Shown: piece by piece, positions 34,680 to 47,900 of the stretch
How positions within the stretch are numbered: position 1 is the stretch's first letter
Layout of the letters: every line of letters starts with the position of its first letter
NCBI GenBank assembly: GCA_963931925.1
Contig: OZ007569.1
Span: 71,429,618-71,493,617 of the forward strand
Direction: 5' to 3'
Source: Onchidella celtica
Lineage: Eukaryota > Mollusca > Gastropoda > Systellommatophora > Onchidiidae
Length of the DNA: 64,000 nucleotides
Translations under genes and position numbers: made by a program
The notes under the pieces: model-generated
What the model was told of the DNA's origin: nothing
The model's input: only the letters and a program-made list of their open reading frames with translations
The model's database searches: none

Positions 34680-34810
34680 TTCAGCCCTCTTCCTACAGCG
34701 AGTGGTTGGTGGTGGACGCCTCTGGTGGACCCCCCCCCCCCTGTCCGCTCATTCTGTTATATTATTTCTATTGTCTTGCTTTTTCCTAGCAAAATATGGA
34801 CCGTCGTTGT
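34680..34810. repeat. Dispersed repeat R4 piece, inverted
   Basis: Shares GAGTGGTTGGTGGTGG and a CTGTTATATTATTTCTATTG-like part with the inverse of 32425-32760. Confidence 0.4.
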
Positions 34811-34817
34811 GTCGACG

Positions 34818-35182
34818 CACAGACTAATAAATTAACCAGACTGGAAACACGAGCTTCCGGGTGTGTCGTTTTTTACGGAATTTCCCGAGCGGCGGCCATG
34901 TTGATTATACGGCCGCTGCTCGGGAAATTCTGATTCTAGTTCTATCTGCAGTAGAAATTTCTTTTTATTTGTCAAGATTGGTTGTACATGTATTAATTTC
35001 TTGGTGCGGAACCAAACTTCCGCGTTCAGTAGGCGCGTCAAAATGGTGTCATTCAAAATTGTAGCTATGCTGAAGCGTCGGTCGTTAGCGTAAACCTAAT
35101 GTGGGAGATGGTTCATGACCTTTCGCTGTTTTGTGACGTCACACAATGGGATCATCCAGTCTGGGTATTTTATTAGTCTGTG
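34818..35182. mobile_element. MITE family M1, copy 2 (inverted)
   Basis: 365 bp, opposite orientation to copy 1, with ends CACAGACTAATAA. 8-bp duplication TGTCGACG / TGCCGACG with one change. Confidence 0.92.
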
Positions 35183-35684
35183 TGCCGACGTGCTTTCTCA
35201 ACATTCAGACTTCAACTCTTCTCTAATTCTGATGTGAGTTGTAAGCTGATTGTGCTGTATGCGCAACTTGCCGCGTTACCACCGACCGTGACCTTGGAAA
35301 TTTTGACATGGTCAGGAAACTCTGCAGGTCACGTGATGATCGATGTGTGACCTTCACTGTGACCTTAAGGCAGGCTGAAGACGGCTCATTCCATGAAATG
35401 TCAGCCAGTATGAGAAAATATGGAATTTGAAATGTCAAATAAAAAAATCTGATGAGAAAAACAGACTGGATTTCATAATTATACGGCATGTTTTGTAAGA
35501 ACAATATTTCATACTGAGAAGCAAAAATGTTCAATATAATTTGCAGTTTTATATTTAATTACATGTAACTGATGTGTTCAATTTTGTTTTGTTTTTGTTC
35601 CTTCTTATATTGCTTCGACAATATTTTAACAATTAGATGACATGCCCGGCATTATCGGGGATAAACCTATGAACCCATCGTTCT
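35183..35684. other. No gene recognised
   Basis: Nothing coding recognised. Confidence 0.5.
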
Positions 35685-35870
35685 GTTTCTCTCTCTCTTT
35701 CTCTCTTTCTTAATCTTTTCTTTCTTTCTTTCTCTCTCTTCCTCTCTCTCACATCCTCACTCTTTCCCTTTCTCTCTCTTCCTCTGTCAATGAATGTCTC
35801 TGTCTGTCTGTTTGTATGTCTCTCTCGCTCTCTTTCCTCCCCCCCCCCTCCTTCTTCTTTCTCTTTTTGG
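35685..35870. repeat. CT-rich microsatellite
   Basis: TCTC/TTTC/CTGT mixture. Similar composition to 39530-40000. Confidence 0.85.
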
Positions 35871-36185
35871 TCAAGAAAGCTTTCCATATTCTACAGTCTT
35901 ACTGCAGATTTCAATCGTACCAGCAGATCACTACGCATTCATTCCTGGTAAGGAAATTTCCCGCACCGAGTTGAACGCGTGTTAATATCGTTTCCAGTGC
36001 GGTAAGCTAACCAGCTTACTATGGGGAGCCAAAACAAAGATCACTGTATTTGACATTTTTACAACGTTTTGTCTAAAAATACCTGAAACTTGAATCAACA
36101 CAATCGGTCGAAACAAAAGCGATCGGGTGGGATTCGGGTAAGAACATTAACTCTATAATTTTTTTAACTGCCATTTAGGCTGTAG

Positions 36186-36551
36186 CACAGACTAATAAAT
36201 TAACCAGACTGGATGATCTCATTGTGTGACGTCACAAAACTGCGAAAGGTCATGAACCATCCGCCATATTAGGTTTAAGGTAGCGACCGACGCTTCAGCA
36301 TAGCTACAATTTTGAATGATACCATTTTGACGCGCCTACTGAACGCGGAAGTTTAGTTCCGCACCAAGAAATTAATACATGTACAACCGATCTTGACAAA
36401 TGAAAAGAAATTTCTACTGCAGATAGAACTAGAATCGGATTTTCCCGAGCGGCGGCCATGTTGGTTATACAGTCGTCGCTCGGGAAATTCCGTAAAAAAA
36501 CGACACAGCCCGAAGCTCGTGTTTCCAGTCTGGTTAATTTATTAGACTGTG
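36186..36551. mobile_element. MITE family M1, copy 3
   Basis: 366 bp with a perfect 8-bp duplication GGCTGTAG (36178-36185, 36552-36559). Same orientation as copy 1. Confidence 0.93.
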
Positions 36552-37609
36552 GGCTGTAGCGCTGAGAAAAAGAAAAGAAAGAAAAAAGGCCAAAATTGCA
36601 CTACAACTCCCTATTTTTTAATATTTTTTTTATATAATAAAATGTAAAAATAACAATAAAATTCTATTAAATTTTCACCGAGACACAGAATACGGAGACG
36701 AACTATTCCTGCTTCCACTATGTCCACAAATTGTCCGCGTATTAATATGGTGAGTACTACTTTTTATCGTTAAATTATGAAGGGGTGTGGTGCGAATTGT
36801 TGCATTGTTGACATCGATGGTACGCGCGTAAGTTGACGGACGGGAATAAGACGGGAATAACTTGGTGTAAGCTCAAATTAGTCGATTTTGCATGACCTAA
36901 AGTTACACCTGCCTCTAGCTATGCATCAATTGCAATTTACTGCTGTAACCAAAATTGATATTGCGCATGCACATAATTTGTATCGGCCAATCAATGCCAC
37001 GAAAAAATTACGTCGATCGAAACAGAATTAAGAGATTGAGGGTGAGTAGAAATATAGTTGTTTTTTTCCTTGGCCCGCGAAGTCGTGGGTTGGAACTTAA
37101 TATTAGTTACTTCCTTTCTTTGTTTCTAGAGGGTGCCTCTTTCCCAAGCTTGTTACGCACTGTGTAGCTGATTTAGTCGTATTCAGAGAAAGTGTAAAGT
37201 TAGGAACCCTTTACACTTGGGTGTAGGCCTACGCAAACAAGTTCATGCATACCGGGTAGCCGTTTGCACCGACGCGTACGGCCTACACCACCGTGTAACC
37301 AGTTGCGCACGGTTCATGCATGCGGCGACTGCTCGCCGCCTTGCTACTAATACCAAACAATAAATCAACATTTGATTAAGGGGCGGTAGGCGGGGAGCAC
37401 CGATGAAAGGCTTTAGTTAATGACGTATTTTCTATCTGAATGACTTGCTATTTTGGAGGTGGCGCTGTGGCACACAATGAAGGTGGCCAATATTACTGGA
37501 GCGGTAGAAACCGCCTTTGGTGTGTATACAAGCGCGAGATACCGTGGATAATTCGTCACGCTCGTATTATAACTACCTAAGTCTTTTTGTTTTCAATTTT
37601 CCAGATAGT
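36552..37609. other. No gene recognised
   Basis: About 1 kb with no motif seen. Confidence 0.5.
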
Positions 37610-37690
37610 TTTGAGATCTTTATTTAAGGAATTTTGCTTCTCTAGGCATTTACACTTCACTTTTCTCGTCTTTGATTGCTGTTTCTTTTA
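37610..37690 (-). mobile_element. SINE tail B fragment (possible)
   Basis: GAGATCTTTATTTAAGGAAT ... GGCATTTACACTTCAC resembles the outer end of tail B. No body or head follows. Confidence 0.45.
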
Positions 37691-37810
37691 TGTCTTCTGT
37701 GTTTCTATTTCCTGCCCTTCTTCTGCCATGTCTTCCTCTTTTCTTCTTCTCCTGCTTCTTTTTCTTCTTCTTCTGCTTTTTCCTCTTTCCTCCCATTTTT
37801 CTCCTTCTTG
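37691..37810. repeat. CTT/TTC-rich microsatellite
   Basis: Imperfect TTCTTC-type repeats. Confidence 0.7.
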
Positions 37811-37944
37811 GCCCTCGGACTGGACGTTCGGTCTGGCGCTTAAAGAGTCAGATTGAGAGGGAGAAAAGAGTTCCTACTGGGGGTTTGTTTGGGAGGGCGG
37901 GGGAACCTTTTCGAATAAGTGTGAAAAATCAGTTTTATTAGATT

Positions 37945-38204
37945 ACTAGCTGTGGTCCCCGGCCCTGCCCGGGATAAATCGGTTTGAATATTGGTTTCAG
38001 TTCTGGGTGGTTATTATGGACCTACTTCATCTGCCCTGTTACTATTTGTTTATTTTATTTTTGTTTGTTTGTTTTTAAATAAGTCTTACTGCTCTGCCTT
38101 TGTGAGTTGACCAAAGAGGTTATATATATAGCGGTTTATTATTTTCTCTTTGGAGTTGACACACTGCGCATACTGTACAACAGCATGATTTGCGCACGGG
38201 TTAG
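37945..38204 (+). mobile_element. Helitron-like remnant
   Basis: ACTAGCTGTGGTCCCCGGCC + CTGCCCGGG matches the 5' end of the Helitron-like element at 53795, and GCGCACGGGTTAG resembles its 3' end. Followed by repeat R1, as at 54825. Confidence 0.4.
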
Positions 38205-38285
38205 TGTGTTTGATAGTGAACACATCGCAGGAAGTCATAACGAAACCTTAAAATGGCGAACCATGACTCGAAATAGATCTAAATC
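38205..38285. repeat. Dispersed repeat R1, short copy
   Basis: GATAGTGAACACATCGCAGG + AAGTCATAACG, as in other R1 copies. Confidence 0.6.
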
Positions 38286-39529
38286 ATGGCGAAACAATAA
38301 ATTTCCAATAAAAAAAAAAAAACGATTTGAGACTTCTGTTAAAAACGGTGCACCCTTACATCCATTCTGATGCACCATATAAAATTTGAAGTCTGAGTGT
38401 TGAGTGGTTCAGAAGCCTTTTGCAACGAAAAAATCTCAAGTCCACAAATATAATAGTATAGATTTGAATCAATACTTTCACTTTTTTTTCCCCCTGAAAC
38501 CTTGTCTTTGTTTGAGGTCTGCATAAAAAATACACATGCAGATGGTGAAAGTACTTGAACTACTGTACAAAATACCGATATCAGCTCAGTCTGTCCCCAA
38601 CATAACTTGGGCAGTTATAGAACGAGTATGCGCAAAACGATACTACGGTCCCCTAACGCCAGCTTAATAAAACTAAAGCGGCAAAATTTTAACCCTTCGT
38701 GTGCCATGAATTTTTGCACGTTTGCCAACACAGGAAGTAAACGGTAGGGGAGATGAATGGAGACTAACTACAGCAACATTTATTAATAGAAAGTGTCGAC
38801 TTTCTTTCTTCCCGAAACAAAATAGGCTAGCATTCTTGTACACCGAAACATTGATGATTTTCACAAACATGACCCGCTGAAGAACCGATATATAGGTGAT
38901 TGGTACACAAAGAGTTAACATCGAATTTCTCAGTTATGCAAAAAATGTGGTCTTGGTAACAAAATCCTGGCTGGTTCGATTTTTTTATTTTTCCGTCAAT
39001 GAAACCAAGATGAGAATTCTTCATCTGATTATTTTAACCTAGCCCCCCCCCCCCCCCCCCACCCTTCTTTGATTTTGACATCTTTTGCATAGGTTAGCAT
39101 TTAGTTGTACATGGACTAAAGAACTTTCAGAAATGGAAAGTAAATGTCTGATCCTTGGCTTTTGTTTGTATAGTGACGGTTGCAGTAAATAGTAAAAAAA
39201 GAAACAAAGAGAGAAAGAAAGAAAGAATAGGTTTGGCAGAATTAAACAAACAAACAAAAAGTCCTGTGATATAGTAGATAGATTCTGACACTTCTGTTAT
39301 ATTTGTGCATGGAAATACATGGAAATCGAATCTGCCTAAGTCTGATATAATTATGAGAGGTGTTGAACAGTTAGTGACAGTTTAAATTAAGTTGATCTCA
39401 TAGCGAGGCACTAACTAATTCCTGCAACTGTCACTGGTCACGTCTCCAGATATACACGCCATTTTGTTTGTCTTCAAATACTTGTCTTGGCTACTTCTTT
39501 GGTGAGTCATTCACTCTCTGCGTTCTTCT
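38286..39529. other. No gene recognised
   Basis: Contains a C18 run near 39043. No domain seen in the frames. Confidence 0.5.
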
Positions 39530-39793
39530 CGTTCTCTCTTCTTTCTAGCCTCTCTCTTTCTCACTCTTTCCCATTCTCTCTTTCTCTGTCTATGAATGTC
39601 TGTATCTGTCTGTATGTCTCTCTCTCTCTCTAAACCCCCTCTCTCTTCCTCACACTCTCACTCTTCCCCTTCTCTCTCTCTCTCGTCCCTCTCTCTCGTT
39701 CTCTCTCTTCCACACACTCATACTCTTTCCCCTTCCCTCTTTCTTCCCTGTCTCTCCCGTTTCTCTCTTCCTCATATTCTCACTTTCACCATC

Positions 39794-39824
<31 letters not shown>

Positions 39825-40000
39825 ATGAATGTCTGTCTGTCTGTCCGTCTCACTCTTTACCCCTTCTCTTTCTTTTCTCTCTCTCTTCATAACATTCTCA
39901 ATCTTTCCCCTCCTATCTCTCTCGTTTCTCTTTTTCTCTCTCTCTTCCTCACGCCCTCACTCTTTCCCCTTCTCTCTCCCCCTTATCCTTAACGTTAAAG
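39530..40000. repeat. CT-rich microsatellite region
   Basis: TCTC with CACACTCT and CTGTCTGT patches. The Ser-rich frames are artefacts. Confidence 0.9.
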
Positions 40001-40679
40001 AATTGCCCAATTTCTCTACCTCTGAGTTTTGTTTTCTGAGCAAGCTCAATTCTCGACAGTTCTACCTATTCTTCCACCTCTTTCTGGGCCCCGCTCCGCC
40101 CTCCCCCCCCCCCCTCCTAGCACCCCACTCTCTCGTCTTTACCATGGCTAACTCAGAGAAAAAGTCCATGTTTCCTTCCCCCCCCCACCCCCCCACCCCC
40201 CATCCCCGCCCCCAAGGAAGATAAACTCGTTCTCCCTACGATCACTTTTTTTTTTTAAATCACTGAAAAAAAAAACACAACAATCTAACTTACATGTCAG
40301 AACTTCCACGGCATATCAAAGAATGCTTAAATGACATTTGATTTGACTGAATCAATAGGCAAAAAGAAACGCAGATTCGCCCGGGGCGAAGGTTTGAACC
40401 AGAATAATGATCACCATGTGGGTATGATTAAACTCCAATAAGGTGAGGAGATTGCGCTGAATTAACCGGACAAAACTGTGTGTCCACACGGAGATTTCCC
40501 CTGACGATCAAACGCAGGTTTGAACGTTTGTATAGACGTCAAAGAAACGTCATTACAAAGAGAATTGATACCTTTTGCCAATCAACGTTTCTTTTCATAG
40601 AGGCTGTTCATGTTTTTCCTTTTAACTAAATTTGTCTTTTTTCTTTCACTGTCCTCATTATTTTGTTTCGCTTAATCGT
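40001..40679. other. No gene recognised
   Basis: C-rich runs near 40105 and 40180. Nothing coding recognised. Confidence 0.5.
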
Positions 40680-41035
40680 TTCTTACTTTCTTTCTCTCAT
40701 TCTGTCACTTTCTTTCTTTCACTCATTCTCTCACTTCTTTCTTTCTTTCACTCGTTCTCTCCTTTAGTTTCTTTCTTTCTTAAGGCCACTCGTTCTCTCA
40801 CTTTCTTTCTTTCACTCATTCTCTCACTTGCTTCTTTCTTTCTTTTTCATTGTTTTACTCGTTCTCTCAGTTCTTTCTTTCTTTCTTTCACTCGTTCTCT
40901 CACTTTCTTTCTTTCATCCATTTTCTTGCTTTCTTTCTTCCTTTCACTCATTCTCTCACTTTCTTGCTTTCGTTCCTTCTTTCTTTCTTCACTCCTTCTC
41001 TCACTGTCTTTCTTTCTTCTCTCTTAATCGATCTC
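40680..41035. repeat. CTTT-rich microsatellite with about 30-bp periodic CACTCGTTCTCTCA motif
   Basis: TTTCTTTCTTTC blocks spaced by CACTCATTCTCTCAC-like motifs. Confidence 0.9.
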
Positions 41036-41049
41036 TCGCTTTCGACGTT

Positions 41050-41240
41050 CGTTCTGCAGAATCAGCAGGTGGTTGGTGGTCGCTTCCGGCAGGGTCTCGT
41101 TCTGTCCAGTCTTGCTGTATTACATGTATACTGTCCATCGTCTTACATTTTTCTTGCACACTGCCACTGTTATCGTGTCGCCATGCTCTTGCCAAACTCA
41201 AATTCAAACTCCCTCAATTTAGAACGTCCCGGAATAGAAC
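41050..41240. repeat. Dispersed repeat R4 piece, inverted
   Basis: Inverse match to 32425-32760, including the TTTGAATTTGAGTTTGGCAA sense of the family. Confidence 0.5.
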
Positions 41241-41319
41241 AAAATATGGACGAAAAAAAAAATGAGGCTATCCGTGAAAGTTGTACGCTGGAAGGGAGAG
41301 GGTTTGAGTTTGGCTTTGG

Positions 41320-41665
41320 GCCACTTTGCGTCTTTCACGCTCTTTTTGCGTACCTTATTCATGTTTGGTATTTAGAACTTCATCAATTTAAATATCACAA
41401 ACAGGATTAAATAGTTCCGTATGAACTTGATTACGTTGGTAAAATTCTCAAAAATTGTTTTGTAGAGATGTGAAAAGCATTTAAGAAATGTATATAAAAG
41501 CCTTTGTAAATGAAGTTGTAGATCTAAGCCACTTTCAGAAAGGCCAAGACGCGTTGTGGGTCCACGTCAGAAAATAATTCTTTCATGGATCTGCAGGCAT
41601 AGTGGTTTCTTCGGACATGCATTGAAAGCCACACATTCAGGAATGCTTTATTGATAGTCGGCAAT
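41320..41665. repeat. Dispersed repeat R3, copy 1
   Basis: The CCACTTTGCGTC ... CTTCATCAATTTAAAT ... GGTTTCTTCGGACATGCA block recurs at 43245-43720 and 45270-45535. Unclassified; it lies just downstream of the GPA2 3' end. Confidence 0.7.
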
Positions 41666-41745
41666 TATCGGGGACAGACACACAAACGGGACAATAACAA
41701 CATAAAGATGGAGTGAGACTTTTATGTTGAATATGCCGCCTTTTT

Positions 41746-41751
41746 TTTATT
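41746..41751 (-). promoter_or_regulatory. Likely GPA2 polyadenylation signal AATAAA
   Basis: AATAAA on the minus strand about 137 nt past the GPA2 stop codon. It would give a short 3'UTR ending near 41725. It lies in an A-rich run, so it could be chance. Confidence 0.5.
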
Positions 41752-41887
41752 TACAGTTCTAACACTGAGACAGAACACCCCAAAATGACCCCGAATGTTC
41801 GGGAAGGCTTCGTTACAATCATGTTGGCCGCGAACCTTCCTGGACTGAGCCTGTGCTGATGTAGGATGCGACAGGGTTGTCCCAGGG

Positions 41888-41983
41888 TTACCTCTCGTGT
41901 CGACAGATGGAACAAGCACAGCTTCGGGCAGACTTGAAAGTGATTTGCTGAAATCCGTCTCGACAAGCAACCACTACATTAAC
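41888..41983 (-). CDS. GPA2: GPA2 last coding exon (C-terminal knot cysteines and stop)
   Basis: 31 codons and TAA. It begins [10 protein letters not shown] and ends with [17 protein letters not shown], the C-terminal knot signature. The acceptor reads TCTGTCTATCCTACAG, directly followed by GTT in phase 0, matching the phase-0 end of the previous exon. The TAA is at 41890-41888. Too short to show well as a stand-alone reading frame and hidden inside longer frames of other phase. Confidence 0.93.
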   Translation of the reverse strand, partial: VNVVVACRDGFQQITFKSARSCACSICRHER

Positions 41984-44900
41984 CTGTAGGATAGACAGAT
42001 GGTATTGGTCACTGTTGGGTGGTATTGATGATGTACGATAATGGCCATGTCAAGTATGTTTGATTCTTCCTGTTCTTTTCGTTACCTTTCTCTGCATTGA
42101 TGGTTCTTGTAATTGTTCAATTATTCAGAATCGATACCAACTAAACTGACCAAAGGGATGCGAATCCAAACAGAAGTGCAGAACTAGATGATGATGGAGA
42201 TGATAACGGCCACGATAGCGGCTTTGATGATCATAACGATGACGATGATGGTGGTGGTGGTGTTGGTGATAATGACGATGATGATGATCATGGTGGTAGT
42301 GGTGAAGATGATGATGATGGTGGTGGTGGTGGTGATATGATGAAGATGATGATGGTGGTAGTGGTGGTGGTACTATGATGAATATGGCGATGATGGCTGT
42401 GGTGATGGTGATAATTTATGATGAAGAAGAAGATGATGATGATGATGAGGTGGTGATGATAACAGTTACAAATCGTAATGACGACGACGGACGATGATGA
42501 TGATAAAGACAATGACAGGAAGATGATGATAATGTGACTTGAGGCTCCGTAATTAGAATTGCCTGTGAGGGAGCCCATCATCACCCCCTAGGTAATGACT
42601 ATCTGGACTAACGATGACCACAGACTGGCTAATCAACTCACCACTGACCAGCCAAACCACCTTCGACCTCCGTATCACTGGACACACCCACACACCCACC
42701 CATGTTTCCCCAACCCCTCTGGTCTACTTGTCGATCTCTCTAGAAACAGTGATTTTCAAACAGGGAGCTCTTGGGGAGGCATTTCACATCTGAGAACTAG
42801 ACTTTGCGTCTGAGTTAGGATTTTATTTTGTAATTTATATACTTCTTTAATCCTATTTGGGAAATTTGCCCTAGTGTCATTGGAGCCCAGTTACAACTGC
42901 AGCAGGCATGTCGTCACCACAATGCAGCGCCGGTCGGCGTTTTTTGGAGGGGGGCGGGGGGGGGGGGTGAAGGGGAGTAGTATGGACAAATTTTATTTAA
43001 TTTTGCTCGGGCACCGGCCTGTTCCGCCCGCTCTTCTCGATTTCCATCTGCCAAGGTATCTTTGACGTGCGCAACGTCCACACGGGCCCTTCGAGTTTTT
43101 CGTCCTTATCCGAGAAGACTAGGTGCTCGATCCTATCCACCATAAGATCAGGGACAGGTAAATATTTTATTATGAGAAAAATCCCCAAATTCCAACATGC
43201 CTGCACCGACCGGGATACTGTTTACGGCCCTTCGGCACGATAACGGCCACTTTGCGTCATTCCCCGTATTTTTGCGTACATGATTTATGTTTCGTAGTCA
43301 GTGCTTCATCAATTTAAATCTCACTAATAGAATGAAATAGTTACGTATGAACTTTATAACATATTACATTATTTAATTCTCAAAAATCTTTTGGATAGAT
43401 TTGAACGGAATTTTGCAAATGTATGTAAAAGTTAAATCGAGCTGTAGATCTTAGCCACTTGAATAAAGAACAAAATGCGCTTTGGGGCCACGTCAGAAAC
43501 TTAAAATAATTTTTTCATAGATCCGCGGGCAAAGTGATTTCTTCAGATATACATAAAAATCCACACATTCAGTTAAAAATACATTAGATTGACAGCTGGC
43601 ATTTGCATGCTACACATTCGGGAAGATCTTCCCCACTGGGTAAAAAAGAGTGACAGAAGAAATTTTTACCCAGAGTGATGAATTTCAGTGAGAGGAGGAA
43701 CTCCAAACTGTGAAAGAACAGGGTGTCACGAGCGAGTGAGCGGGGATCAGTAGTTACGGGTAGAAGGGGGTAGAGTAAAGTTAACTCATGGCCCACAATT
43801 AATGGAAACCGTGAATGTTGTGAGTTGGGGGGGGGGGGGGTCTGCATGAGGCGAGAGCGCTGTACTGACACTCACTGCGAGTTAGAAGGTCCCAAGAGAC
43901 AGACGTGAATGAGAGCAGTCGGGACATTGTGATGTGTTTTCCAGTGATGACTGGTAGGTTGAACGATGATTGATAATTATGATGATTGATGTATTATATT
44001 CGCCTATGACCATGATGTAAATAAGTATGTGTGAGGAATGTGGAAGTCCTTGATTACTGTGTATAGAAATGTGCGCCATGAGCGATAGATGTAATTCAGT
44101 TGGATTCGTAGCGAGAGTGAGCACTGTGTAATACGGTGGAGGTGTGTTACCGTAGGATGTGTGGTGAGTGAAATGTGAACTATTGTGTGTACGCTTGATG
44201 GTTTGTAATGAGGGGTGAAGTGAATAGAAATGGTATGGTATTATACCAATGTAATGTTATTTTTATAGGTGCCGGGGTCGGGCCGAGACGCCACCCACGG
44301 TGAGCACAGGGGATAGGCCAGCATAGGGCCGAAGGCTACGCATAGGCCAGTGGAGTGAAGCTGTCGAGCAGGACAGGAGGAACGCATGAGTCGTGGCAGT
44401 CTGGCCACAGACAGGGATGTGTATAGAATTGTTAATGTGCTCTTAAGATGTACTACATGTGATATTGATATACGACTGTGCTATTGTGATATTAATGTGA
44501 ATTGAACTAGTAACGTGCTATTGCCATGTTGAGGAGCTATTGGAATGCTCAGGTGTTGTTGCCCTAGGAGGGGGTTATTAAGACATTGAGTGGAGAGGCT
44601 GAAGCCGAAGTGTATTTAAAAGTAACTACCGGGTTGTGGACCCGAGGAAGAGTGCTTGAGGGAAAGAAGGCCGTTGGACGGCAGTTAAATTGAATAATAT
44701 AATGTATGTAATTGCACTGTTATCTTTATCTTTATGTTTAATAAATGTGTGAGTCTGATGGGTTGTTCTGTTAAGTGTTATACGTGTTCGTTCGTGATTG
44801 TTGTCCTGTTATAATTATTACATCTCCCAGTCTGGGATTTGTGACACAGGGTATTAGATCCAATGAAAGTTGTATGATTGTGATTGCCGTTGAGCGTCGA

Positions 44901-47900
44901 GGGGAGATGCAGTTGTTTATGGTAGGCCAACTCTGCCTCTCTTTCAACTGAGATGTTGTTGTTTCTCAGGGTTCCATTGACTCCTTCAAACCGTCTTTTG
45001 CGTGGTCTGCCTCTTCCTTTGTAGCCTGAGAACACTCGAGGCTGGTTGACTAGGTGGCATTCCTGACAGATGGCCAAACCATTTAGGTCGTTGTTTTTCT
45101 ATGAAATGCAGGCAGGAGTCTGTGCCAACAGCCGCTCTTACAACTTCATTTCTTTGCCTGTCTCTTCTTGTGATGCTGAGGGTTTTGCGGAGGCATTTCA
45201 TTTAGCGTGCAATAATCCTGCTTTCATGAGAAAGTTTTATGATCCATCGAAATAATGATTTCTCTCTTCATTTGGCTGGAAATGTATATAAAAGTTTCTA
45301 AATCAACTTGTAGATTGTAGCCATTTTCAGAAAGGATAAGACGCGCTGTGGGTCCACATCAGCAAATTAATAATTCTTTCCTGGATCCACAGGCATAGTG
45401 GTTTCTTCGGACGTGCATGAAAGCCACACATTCAGTTATGTTTTATGCATAGTTGGCAATTTGCATGCTACACATTAGGGAAAGAACAGGGTATTAAATC
45501 AAATGAAGGTTTCTTTCTTCGTTTGATTGCAATCAACAAAGACATTTAGTCACATAAATTGTTTCAATTATTAGACGGAAATTCAAAATGGGGGCGATGG
45601 GAGATTGCAGAAACCTGGAACCGCAAAGGGGAGGGCGTACGGCCTGGGATTCTGAGAACAAACGAATAATGTATAGGCTGGCAACCCTGTGTGACAAATG
45701 TATGTACAAAAACGCACCAACTTATTTAACTGATCTTTTGACTCCCTATGTACCATCACGACATCTTAGATCATCTGCTGACACTAAAAGGTTGAAAATT
45801 CCTAAGATGTCCCTTAAGACCATGGGGGAAAACTCCTTTTCTTTTCAAGGGCCTCAGATTTGGAATTCTCTGCCCCTGTCTTTGAGAGAGACTGAACATT
45901 TTATATAACTTTTAAACATCAACTGAAGAGTCATCTTTTAATACTCTGAATGTCCATCTATTTTTTTTTTTCTGACTCCACCTCTGTATTCTGCGTGTTA
46001 TGACTCTAAACCCAACAACGTGCTATGACTCCAAAGCTAACTGCTTGCTATGACTCTAACCCAACAAAGTGCTATGACTTTAAAGCCAACAACGTGCTAT
46101 GACTTTAAACCCAACAACGTGCAATGACTTTAAACCCAACAACGTACTATGACTCTAAAGCTAATAGCGTGCTATGAATCTAAACCCAAAACGTGCTATG
46201 ACTTTAAACCCAACAACGTGCTATAACCCAACAACGTGCTATGACTTTAAATCCAACAACGTGCTATGACTCTAAACCTAACAGCATGTTACAACTCTAA
46301 ACATAACAGCGTGCTATGACTCTAAAACAAAAATGGTGCTATGACTCGAAGACTAACACGTGCTATGACTCGGAAATTAACACGGTGCTATGACTCTAAA
46401 CCTAACGCCAACTCTAAAACTAACGCCAAATCTAATGGGGGACCTCGGTCACTGTGAGACTAAGGCGAGTCCGCCTCAGTAGTTGATTGAAAGCAACTCG
46501 AGTCATTATTGACGCAAACAGACTTGATTCAGCATGCCATAGCCCTAAATCTAACTCCAACTGAAATCGTTGTTCCAAAGGACATACTGCCTTTGCCCTC
46601 GTAAACCTAACCAAAACCCTAAACCTCCACCTTAACCATTATGCTAAATGTCTATAGCCAAGTCTTTTGGCTCGTTTGAGGTCAGCCCGTACAGACTAAG
46701 ACATTTCAGGGAAGAAGTGGCTGGGGAAGCTGCACCTGTTTGTATCTGATCTATAAATGTCCTTAGGCTTAGGGGGCATCCATAGGTCACGTGCCTCGAT
46801 TTGGCGATTCCCCCACCCCCCCCCCCCCCCGTTGTGTAGGAACGTAAATGACAAAGGCTTTGATGTTTGAACACTTTAAATGCCATTTTGTGAAACTATT
46901 TCACTGTTTCATTAGAGACGTGATTGTTTGTTTATAATCAGAAAACTTAATTTTTTTTTTAAAATGGAAATATAACCATTTCTTTTACTTTATTACCACA
47001 ATTGAGACGTGCATGTGTGCTCACCCGGACCCCTTCCCTACCCCCTACCCCAAAATCTCAGCTTTTCGTACGCTGGTGCAACCCCCCCCCCCTTTCTTAT
47101 AGCGTAGGCCCCTTGTGTAGAAGTGAGAGACCACTGGTCTTTAGTGAGATAACATTTTCTGCAGAGCTTTGTTCGTTGTCTATGACGGTATAGCGGGGAA
47201 GTAACCTCTCTGTTACCCGTGTATGATTCCAAGTAGTATTAAATACATTCTGCCATTAGTGTGGATGATTATGTCTGGACCAACACGTCATTAGGGCGGG
47301 CTGCGCTGTCTCTGGCTGTTGGTCAACAGCTGGCTGTAACTAATGGATCCAGAGGATCTATGACCCAAAAAGAGCCAATCGGTGATCAGCCTTTCATGTA
47401 TTTTGAGCTCCAAGTGGACACGATCCGCCATCGAGACTTCAGCACAATCAAATGTTTCGCTAATCTATGGGCAGAAACAGCCAGGTACACAAGGCAAAGA
47501 GACATGGGTTAGATAGGACGGAACAGTGTCGTCTTCGCCTGTTCAAACAGCGTGTACGACGCGCTTGTCGTGGGCAGAACCTATAACGCATTGCATGAAA
47601 AAAAGCGCCTGGTATAATGTTAAGTTGATATGTGATTTTTTTTCACAGTGCTATAACAACTTTAAAAATGGCCAGAGTTTTCTCATACAGTCATAGTAGC
47701 TTAATCTACAAAATAAGCTATTTCAATCAAGGTCAATAGTGATAAATGAACAGTGAACAAAACGCAGTATTTTCTCTATTCGTTTTTGAAAAGCGCAACA
47801 TCTTTTGTCCCCTAAGCGTTGTCAGCCAAGTTGTAGGCCCGAAACCCGTGAACGTAAACGACCCAGCTGTCCCACTTATCGTATCTAGTATCTTTGTGTA

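Noticed and set aside
40850-41410. 186-codon plus-strand frame
   Set aside because: Starts in CTTT repeats and runs through pieces of dispersed repeats R4 and R3; no domain.
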